Positions 6,188 to 10,626 of a DNA stretch of 10,626 bases are shown one piece after another; position 1 is the stretch's first letter, and every line of letters begins with the position of its first letter. A program made the position numbers and the translations under genes. The notes below the pieces were generated by a model, which was given only the letters and a program-made list of their open reading frames with translations, searched no databases and was not told the origin of the DNA. This stretch comes from WLNJ01 sp037131165. Lineage in GTDB: Bacteria > Actinomycetota > Thermoleophilia > Solirubrobacterales > Solirubrobacteraceae. Where the stretch lies: assembly GCA_037131165.1 (NCBI GenBank), contig JBAXRO010000064.1, positions 1-10,626 of the forward strand, in the 5' to 3' direction.

Positions 6188-6597
6188 CAGTCCTCACGCT
6201 CCACGAACTTGGTCTTGACGGGCAGCTTGTGGCCAGCCAGGCGCAGGGCCTCGCGGGCAAGGGGCTCCGGGACTCCGGCGAGCTCGAACATGACCCGCCC
6301 GGGCTTGACGACCGCGACCCAGCCCTCGGGCGAGCCCTTGCCCGAACCCATGCGGGTCTCGGCGGGCTTCTTGGTCACCGACTTGTCCGGGTAGATGTTG
6401 ATCCAGACCTTGCCACCACGCTTGATCTTGCGGGTCATGGCAATTCGGGCTGCCTCGATCTGGCGGTTGGTGATCCAGCCGGCCTCGAGCGTCTTGATGC
6501 CGTACTCGCCGAACTGGACCTTGGTCTGGCCGCGCGACAGCCCGGCCCTGCGACCACGGTGGACCTTGCGGTGCTTGACTCGCTTGGGAGAAAGCAT
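6187..6597 (-). CDS. rplP: 50S ribosomal protein L16
   Basis: L16 lies near the peptidyl-transferase centre and the A-site tRNA and is needed for late maturation of the large subunit. The 136-residue product is of normal length and begins MLSPKRVKHRKVHRGRRAG. Also present are KVQFGEYGIKTLEAGWITNRQIEAARIAMTR (about 26-56) and KPAETRMGSGKGSPEGWVAVVKPGRVMFEL (about 77-106). The RMGSGKG loop includes the arginine which in E. coli L16 is hydroxylated. The ATG at 6597 overlaps the rpsC stop as TGATG, and a GGGAGG Shine-Dalgarno sits 6 nt upstream, within the last codons of the S3 Gly-rich tail. Confidence 0.98.
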   Translation of the reverse strand: MLSPKRVKHRKVHRGRRAGLSRGQTKVQFGEYGIKTLEAGWITNRQIEAARIAMTRKIKRGGKVWINIYPDKSVTKKPAETRMGSGKGSPEGWVAVVKPGRVMFELAGVPEPLAREALRLAGHKLPVKTKFVERED

Positions 6598-7529
6598 CAG
6601 CGTCCTCCCCCTGGGCGTCCGCCGCCGCCGCCGGGACGGCCACCGCCGCCACCGCCGAAGCCTCCACCGGAGCGGCCACCGCCGCCACCGCCGCCGAAAC
6701 CTCCACCCGGACGGCCACCGCCGCCACCGGGACGACCGCCACCGCCTCCGCCGAACCCGCCGGGGCGTCCGCCGCCACCGGGTCGGCCGCCACCGCCGGC
6801 GCCACCGCCGCTGCGGCGGTCACGCCGACCCCGGCGATCGTCGCCGCCGGGGCTCTGGGGCAGGGGCTCGTCCATGATCGTCAGGTCGGCGCCCGCGTAA
6901 CCCTCGGGCATGATCTCGCCCTTGTTGATCCAGCACTTGACGCCGATGCGACCGAAGGTCGTGCGCGCCTCGCAGAATCCGTAGTCGATGTCGGCCCGCA
7001 GGGTGTGGAGCGGAACCCGGCCATCCGAGTAGACCTCGGTGCGACCCATCTCGGCGCCGCCGAGGCGACCAGAGACCTGGATCTTCATGCCCTTGGCTCC
7101 CGAGCGCATCGCCGATGTGAGGGCGCGCTTCATCGCGCGCCGGAAGGCGACTCGGTTCTGAAGCTGCTCGGCAACCGATTGGGCGACGAGGTTCGCGTCG
7201 AGCTCAGGGCGCTTGATCTCGAGGATGTTGACCTTGACCTGCTTGGCCGTCAGCTTGTGGAGGTCGCGCCTGAGGGCGTCCACTTCGCTGCCCGACTTGC
7301 CGATCACGATGCCGGGACGGGCCGTGGAGATGTTGACCTCGACCTCGTTGGAGTTCTTCTTGATCGTGATCTTCGAGAGGCCGGCGTGGGCGAGGCGATC
7401 GGTGATGTGCTTGCGGATCTCGATGTCCTCGGCGAGGTAGTCGGCGAACTCCTTCTCGTTGAACCAGGTCGCCTTCCAGTCGTGGATGTATCCGACGCGC
7501 ATCGCTTCGGGGTGAACTTTTTGTCCCAT
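6597..7529 (-). CDS. rpsC: 30S ribosomal protein S3 with Gly/Arg/Pro-repeat C-terminal tail
   Basis: S3 lines the mRNA entry channel and has helicase activity with S4. The normal core spans about residues 1-227: MGQKVHPEAMRVGYIHDWKATWF start, a type-2 KH domain with the GXXG loop GKSG at 77-80 (RPGIVIGKSGSEVDALRRDL), and the C-terminal domain with RVPLHTLRADIDYGF and GRIGVKCWINKGE. Residues 228-310 form a tail of Gly, Arg and Pro with occasional Phe, including six GRPGG and one GRSGG units, preceded by a basic DDRRGRRDRRS linker. Actinobacterial S3 often has a tail, but this run of glycines is extreme. The tail ends exactly on the TGATG overlap with rplP. The start at 7529 has a GGGGGAG Shine-Dalgarno about 6 nt upstream. 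Confidence 0.97.
   Translation of the reverse strand: MGQKVHPEAMRVGYIHDWKATWFNEKEFADYLAEDIEIRKHITDRLAHAGLSKITIKKNSNEVEVNISTARPGIVIGKSGSEVDALRRDLHKLTAKQVKVNILEIKRPELDANLVAQSVAEQLQNRVAFRRAMKRALTSAMRSGAKGMKIQVSGRLGGAEMGRTEVYSDGRVPLHTLRADIDYGFCEARTTFGRIGVKCWINKGEIMPEGYAGADLTIMDEPLPQSPGGDDRRGRRDRRSGGGAGGGGRPGGGGRPGGFGGGGGGRPGGGGGRPGGGFGGGGGGGRSGGGFGGGGGGRPGGGGGRPGGGR
6603..6755 (-). repeat. Gly-Arg-Pro repeat region in rpsC with a duplicated 19-residue unit
   Basis: The peptide F-G6-RP-G5-RP-G3 (19 residues) appears twice, at residues 259-277 (6699-6755) and 291-309 (6603-6659). The two DNA copies differ at 11 codons by one third-position base each, with no amino-acid change. The region between has the related GFGGGGGGGRSGGGF. 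On the plus strand it reads as a run of CCACCGCCG-like blocks. Confidence 0.85.
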
Positions 7530-7532
7530 CTC

Positions 7533-8018
7533 CTACTCCCCCGTTCCCACGACGATTGTCAAGTGACTTGTGCGCTTGCGGATCTGAGTCGCGCGACCCA
7601 TGGCCCGGGGGCGGAAACGCTTGAGCGTCGGTCCCTCGTCGGCGGTCACGGCGATGATCTTCAAGTTCTCGGCTTCGAGCCCGTTGTTGTGCTCGGCGTT
7701 GGCGACTGCCGATTCAAGCAGCTTGCTCCAGTCGCGCGCGACCGAGCGAGGCGAGTGCATCAGCACTGCCCGGGCTTCGGTGACCGACTTGCCGCGGATG
7801 TGGTCGCAGACGAGCCTCGCCTTGCGGGCGGAGGTGCGGACGTACTTGGCCTGAGCGCGAACGCGGGCGGGTGCCACGGGGGCGGAATCGGAATCCGCGC
7901 CGTCCTTGCCGCGGCGGCGGATACGTCCGCGGCCCTTGGCAGGGGTCTCCTCGACCGTCTCTTCGGTGACCTCGTTCACGGTCTCGTCGACCGTTTCGTC
8001 TGTTGTCTCGTCAGCCAT
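7533..8018 (-). CDS. rplV: 50S ribosomal protein L22 with acidic N-terminal extension
   Basis: L22 lines the nascent-peptide tunnel through a long beta-hairpin. The core begins near residue 52: RVRAQAKYVRTSARKARLVCDHIRGKSVTEARAVLMHSPRSVARDWSKLLESAVANAEHNNGL, then the hairpin and its tip region DEGPTLKRFRPRAMGRATQIRKRTSHLTIVV. Core length of about 110 residues is normal. The first 51 residues are an addition: residues 1-26 are Asp/Glu/Thr/Val-rich with a DETVDETV pattern, followed by a basic KGRGRIRRRGK patch and a DADSDSAPVAPA-like linker. The ATG at 8018 lies 3 nt after the rpsS stop with no strong Shine-Dalgarno. No Met exists between residue 1 and the core, which favours the long form, though a GTG start is conceivable. 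Confidence 0.95.
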   Translation of the reverse strand: MADETTDETVDETVNEVTEETVEETPAKGRGRIRRRGKDGADSDSAPVAPARVRAQAKYVRTSARKARLVCDHIRGKSVTEARAVLMHSPRSVARDWSKLLESAVANAEHNNGLEAENLKIIAVTADEGPTLKRFRPRAMGRATQIRKRTSHLTIVVGTGE

Positions 8019-8021
8019 TGC

Positions 8022-8294
8022 CTAGCGCTTCTTTGCCGTTTCGACGTGACCGCGGTAGGTGCGCGTGGGGGCGAACTCCCCGAGCTTGTGACCAACCATC
8101 GATTCGCTGATGAACACCGGAATGTGCTTGCGGCCGTCGTGGACGGCGATCGTGTGGCCGACCATCTCCGGGAAGATCGTCGAGGTCCGCGACCAGGTCT
8201 TCAGCATCTGCTTGTCGCCTGAGGCATTCATCGCCTCGATGCGTGACATCAGGCGCTCTTCCACGAACGGTCCCTTTTTACTTGAGCGGCTCAT
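8022..8294 (-). CDS. rpsS: 30S ribosomal protein S19
   Basis: S19 sits in the small-subunit head with S13 and contacts the A-site tRNA region. The 90-residue product is of normal length and reads MSRSSKKGPFVEERLMSRIE, then TWSRTSTIFPEMVGHTIAVHDGRKHIPVFISESMVGHKLGEFAPTRTYRGH, the core of the family (about 34-84), ending in a basic ETAKKR. The ATG at 8294 follows rplB by 10 nt and is preceded by AGGA at 8 nt. The stop TAG is 3 nt from the rplV start. Nothing unusual is seen. Confidence 0.98.
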   Translation of the reverse strand: MSRSSKKGPFVEERLMSRIEAMNASGDKQMLKTWSRTSTIFPEMVGHTIAVHDGRKHIPVFISESMVGHKLGEFAPTRTYRGHVETAKKR

Positions 8295-8304
8295 TCAGTT
8301 GTTC

Positions 8305-9144
8305 CTAGCGGTTCTTTCCACGCTTACGTCCGCGCACGATGTAGCGGTCCGAAGCCTTGTTCTTCTTACGGGTGCGGTAGCCGAGAGTCGGGACGCCCCA
8401 CGGGGTTACGGGGTGGCGGCCTGCGGTCGTCGAACCCTCGCCACCACCGTGCGGGTGGTCAACCGGGTTCATCGCGACGCCTCGGGTCTGCGGCCTGACG
8501 CCCATGTGGCGCTTGCGGCCGGCCTTGCCGATGGTGACGTTCTGGTGCTCGCTGTTGCCGATCGATCCGATCGTCGCGCGGCACTCGGCCCGGACCATCC
8601 GCATCTCGCCGGAAGGCAGGCGAAGGGTCGCCATTTCGCCGTCCTTCGCAAGGAGCTGGATCGAAGTGCCGGCGGAGCGGCCCATCTGCCCACCCCGTCC
8701 CGGCTGCAGCTCGACGTTGTGGACCACGGTGCCGGTCGGCATGTCGGCCAGGGCGAGGGCGTTCCCGGGTGCGATCTCCGCTCCCGGCCCCGACTGGATG
8801 ACCGAACCGACCTTGAGTCCCTGAGGCGCGAGGATGTAGCGCTTCTCGCCGTCGGCGTAGTGAAGGAGGGCGATGTAGGCGGTGCGGTTCGGGTCGTACT
8901 CGATGTGGGCGACCTTGGCCGGCACCCCGTCCTTGCGGCGCTTGAAGTCGACCTTGCGGTAGAGGCGCTTTGCTCCGCCGCCACGGTGACGTGCGGTCTT
9001 GCGGCCGCGGGCGTTGCGGCCACCGCTCTTGGTCAGGCCCTCGACCAGCGACTTCTCTGGGTGGTCGCGAGTGATCTCGGCGAAGTCCGGGTACGACACA
9101 AAGCGCATCCCGGGACTCGTCGGCTTTGGCTTGCGTACGGGCAT
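8305..9144 (-). CDS. rplB: 50S ribosomal protein L2
   Basis: L2 is one of the most conserved large-subunit proteins, needed for subunit joining and peptidyl-transferase activity. The 279-residue product has the usual length and all main blocks: KTARHRGGGAKRLYRKVDFKRRKDG near 48-72, AHIEYDPNRTAYIALLHYADGEKRYILAPQGL at about 79-110, the central GTVVHNVELQPGRGGQMGRSAGT (133-155) and the C-terminal AMNPVDHPHGGGEGS, which carries the conserved histidine linked to peptide-bond formation. The end VRGRKRGKNR is typical. The ATG at 9144 shares a base with the rplW stop (TGATG), with GGAG 5 nt upstream. Confidence 0.98.
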   Translation of the reverse strand: MPVRKPKPTSPGMRFVSYPDFAEITRDHPEKSLVEGLTKSGGRNARGRKTARHRGGGAKRLYRKVDFKRRKDGVPAKVAHIEYDPNRTAYIALLHYADGEKRYILAPQGLKVGSVIQSGPGAEIAPGNALALADMPTGTVVHNVELQPGRGGQMGRSAGTSIQLLAKDGEMATLRLPSGEMRMVRAECRATIGSIGNSEHQNVTIGKAGRKRHMGVRPQTRGVAMNPVDHPHGGGEGSTTAGRHPVTPWGVPTLGYRTRKKNKASDRYIVRGRKRGKNR

Positions 9145-9434
9145 CAGGACTCCAGACTCTGGAAGATCGGGATTCGCTCGCCCTCGCCGACGGTGACGAT
9201 CGCCTTCTTCCAGGCGCGGCGCTTGCCGACGCTCATGCCACGGCGCTTCGGCTTGGCACGGACGTTGGCTGTGCGCACGGCGACGACGCTTACGTCGAAG
9301 AGGTTCTCGACCGCTTGGCGGATCTGGGTCTTGTGGGCGTCAGGGTGGACGCGGAAGGTGTAGCGCCCGGCCTCTGCGAGGACGAAGCTCTTTTCGGAGA
9401 CGATCGGTCGGATGATCACTTGGGTGTCCTCCAT
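9144..9434 (-). CDS. rplW: 50S ribosomal protein L23
   Basis: L23 is at the tunnel exit and is the main docking site for trigger factor and signal recognition particle. The 96-residue product reads MEDTQVIIRPIVSEKSFVL, then YTFRVHPDAHKTQIRQAVENLFDVSVVAVRTANVRAK and the basic KPKRRGMSVGKRRAWKKAIVTVGEGERI end. IRPIVSEK and KTQIRQAVENLF are family signatures. The glutamate that contacts trigger factor in E. coli is not assignable without an alignment. The start is the ATG at 9434, 2 nt after the rplD stop, with a strong GGAGG 7 nt upstream. A longer frame upstream of it is the rplD region read in another frame. Confidence 0.97.
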   Translation of the reverse strand: MEDTQVIIRPIVSEKSFVLAEAGRYTFRVHPDAHKTQIRQAVENLFDVSVVAVRTANVRAKPKRRGMSVGKRRAWKKAIVTVGEGERIPIFQSLES

Positions 9435-9436
9435 GA

Positions 9437-10075
9437 TCAGGCCTCCGCTCCGGCTCGGACCGGCTTGACCGCCCTTGCAGTCAGCTGGCCGAGTGCCTCG
9501 TCGGAGACGAGCAGCGAGCCGGCCCCCATCACGTCGGCAACGCCTGCCATGTCGACCGGGAGAACGCGGGCCTCGGGAAGGTTGCGGAAGGAGAGGGCAA
9601 GAGCCGACTCCTCCTCGGTGACGAGCAGCAGGATCGGCCGGTGGCCTTCCCAGCCCTTGATCTCGCCTGCTGCGCGCTTGGTCGAGGGCTCGGTCCAGGC
9701 GCTGCCGTCGATCACTGCGATCGAACCGCGCTCGGCGTGGACGGAGAGAGCTGAGCGCAGGGCCGCGCGACGCGCCTTGCGGTTGACCTTGACCGTGTAG
9801 GAGCGCGGTTGCGGGCCGAAGACGGTGCCACCGCCGGTCCAGATCGGCGAGCGACTTGAGCCGGCACGCGCGCGCCCGGTTCCCTTCTGTCGCCAAGGCT
9901 TGGCTGAACCGCCGGAGACCATGCCGCGGGTCTTGGTCGAGTGGGTGCCGCGACGGCGAGCGGCGAGCTCGGCGATCACGGACTCGTGGACGAGCGGCAT
10001 GTTGAATGCCTGCTCGAAGGCCTCAGGGTCGAGCTTGGCGGCGGAGCCGCCTCCGATCCGGATTGCCTCAGCCAT
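9437..10075 (-). CDS. rplD: 50S ribosomal protein L4
   Basis: L4 reaches into the core of the large subunit and its loop narrows the exit tunnel. In E. coli it also represses the S10 operon. The 212-residue product has the loop block RGTHSTKTRGMVSGGSAKPWRQKGTGRARAGSSRSPIWTGGGTVFGPQPRSY (about 42-92) that carries the macrolide-sensitive region, and the Rossmann-like C-terminal domain. I place the start at the ATG at 10075 (MAEAIRIGG). A further-upstream ATG at 10129 would add 18 residues not expected of L4 and overlap rplC by 62 nt, while the chosen one has GAGGTG at 7 nt and an 8-nt overlap with rplC. The L4 leader target, if any, would be outside the window. Confidence 0.97.
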   Translation of the reverse strand: MAEAIRIGGGSAAKLDPEAFEQAFNMPLVHESVIAELAARRRGTHSTKTRGMVSGGSAKPWRQKGTGRARAGSSRSPIWTGGGTVFGPQPRSYTVKVNRKARRAALRSALSVHAERGSIAVIDGSAWTEPSTKRAAGEIKGWEGHRPILLLVTEEESALALSFRNLPEARVLPVDMAGVADVMGAGSLLVSDEALGQLTARAVKPVRAGAEA

Positions 10076-10626
10076 CGGTCCGCACCTCGACGGTTCCGCC
10101 GCGCGGTCCGGGAACGGATCCACGGACAAGGAGGAGGTTGTCGGCTTCGATCACTTCGACGACGGTCAGACCGCGCTGGGTCGCCCGCTTGTTGCCCATC
10201 TGGCCAGGGCCGCGGATTCCCTTCATCACTCGGGACGGGGTTGCCGAGGCTCCGATCGAACCCGGGGCACGCACGTTGTGCGAGCCGTGGCTCTTCGGGC
10301 CGCTGTTGAAGTTGTGGCGCTTGATCGTGCCTGCGAATCCCTTGCCCTTGCTGACGCCAGAGATCTTCACCTTGGCTCCGGGCTCGAAGGCGTCGGCCTT
10401 GACGACATCGCCGACCTTCAGCTCGCCCGGCTCGCCCCGGAACTCGACGAGAGTGCGGTGCGCGCCGGTGCCGGCCTTCTTGAGGTGGCCGATCTCAGGC
10501 TTGTTGATGAGCTTCTCGCGGACCTCGTCGAACGCGAGCTGGACGGCGTCGTAGCCGTCGCGCTCCTCGGTGCGCAGGCCGGTCACCGGGCAGGGTCCGG
10601 CCTCGAGCACGGTAACTCGCTCGACC
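10068..10626 (-). CDS. rplC: 50S ribosomal protein L3, 5' end beyond window
   Basis: L3 is an assembly initiator that extends to the peptidyl-transferase centre. The frame is open to base 10626. The visible residues run VERVTVLEAGPCPVTGLRTEERDGYDAVQLAF and onward, through KGKGFAGTIKRHNFNSGPKSHGSHNVRAPGSIGASATPSRVMKG to the GSVPGPRGGTVEVR end. The HGSHNVRAPGSIG block lies in the long central loop. About 20 residues are missing at the N-terminus. The GTG at 10610 within the window is an internal Val codon (TVLEAGP), not the start. The TGA overlaps rplD by 8 nt. Confidence 0.97.
   Translation of the reverse strand, partial: VERVTVLEAGPCPVTGLRTEERDGYDAVQLAFDEVREKLINKPEIGHLKKAGTGAHRTLVEFRGEPGELKVGDVVKADAFEPGAKVKISGVSKGKGFAGTIKRHNFNSGPKSHGSHNVRAPGSIGASATPSRVMKGIRGPGQMGNKRATQRGLTVVEVIEADNLLLVRGSVPGPRGGTVEVRTDG

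Noticed and set aside
6600..6848. CRISPR-like or satellite array suggested by CCACCGCCG blocks
   Set aside because: There are no unique spacers or constant unit length; the blocks are codons for Gly-Arg-Pro in a continuous reading frame that ends at the rplP overlap.
6172..6900. Plus-strand proline-rich open frame opposite the S3 tail and L16
   Set aside because: It is the antisense reading of the GGC/GGT-rich repeat; proline runs follow directly from the glycine codons. It overlaps two certain genes and has no family resemblance.
7005..9363. Long plus-strand open frames (7005-8222 and 8110-9363) opposite S3, L22, S19 and L2
   Set aside because: High-GC coding DNA commonly yields long antisense frames. 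Their composition mirrors the real genes' codons and no domain is recognisable.
10076..10129. Upstream ATG for L4 at 10129
   Set aside because: It would add 18 residues unlike L4 and overlap rplC by 62 nt; the ATG at 10075 has a better-placed Shine-Dalgarno.
1..10626. Hidden mobile element, RNA gene or toxin-antitoxin within the operon
   Set aside because: No gap exceeds 23 nt, gene order is canonical, and no inverted repeats or tRNA-like folds were noticed by eye.

Overview
The window is a single, uninterrupted ribosomal-protein operon read entirely from the minus strand. Transcription runs from high to low coordinates. It holds 21 genes, and the first (rplC) and last (secY) are cut by the window edges. 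The order on the minus strand is rplC-rplD-rplW-rplB-rpsS-rplV-rpsC-rplP-rpmC-rpsQ-rplN-rplX-rplE-rpsN-rpsH-rplF-rplR-rpsE-rpmD-rplO-secY. This is the classical bacterial S10 cluster fused directly to the spc cluster.

The organism is a high-GC bacterium. Strong G/C bias at third codon positions, several GTG starts, a zinc-ribbon S14 and the intact S10-spc order fit an actinobacterium. The Ala/Glu/Pro-rich tails on several proteins make me think of a deep lineage such as Thermoleophilia, but that is an inference from style and not a proven placement.

Layout: 8305-10626 carries L3 (partial), L4, L23 and L2. 5349-8294 carries S19, L22, S3, L16, L29 and S17. 3226-5352 carries L14, L24, L5, S14 and S8. 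801-3222 carries L6, L18, S5, L30 and L15. 1-777 carries the N-terminal 259 residues of SecY. Most junctions are stop/start overlaps (TGATG, ATGA, GTGA) or gaps of 2-3 nt, and the largest untranslated gap is 23 nt, before secY. No promoter, terminator, RNA gene, mobile element or CRISPR array is visible, and every stretch over 300 bases is coding.

The genes work together: they encode proteins of both ribosomal subunits plus the membrane channel that exports nascent proteins. The one departure from a textbook operon is that five of the ribosomal proteins carry long, low-complexity terminal extensions. These are an Ala/Glu/Pro tail on S5, a strongly acidic tail on L5, an acidic-then-basic head on S17, an acidic head on L22, and a Gly/Arg/Pro repeat tail on S3. 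The conserved cores look intact. I do not see a separate novel system here; the tails are the only part that merits a second look.
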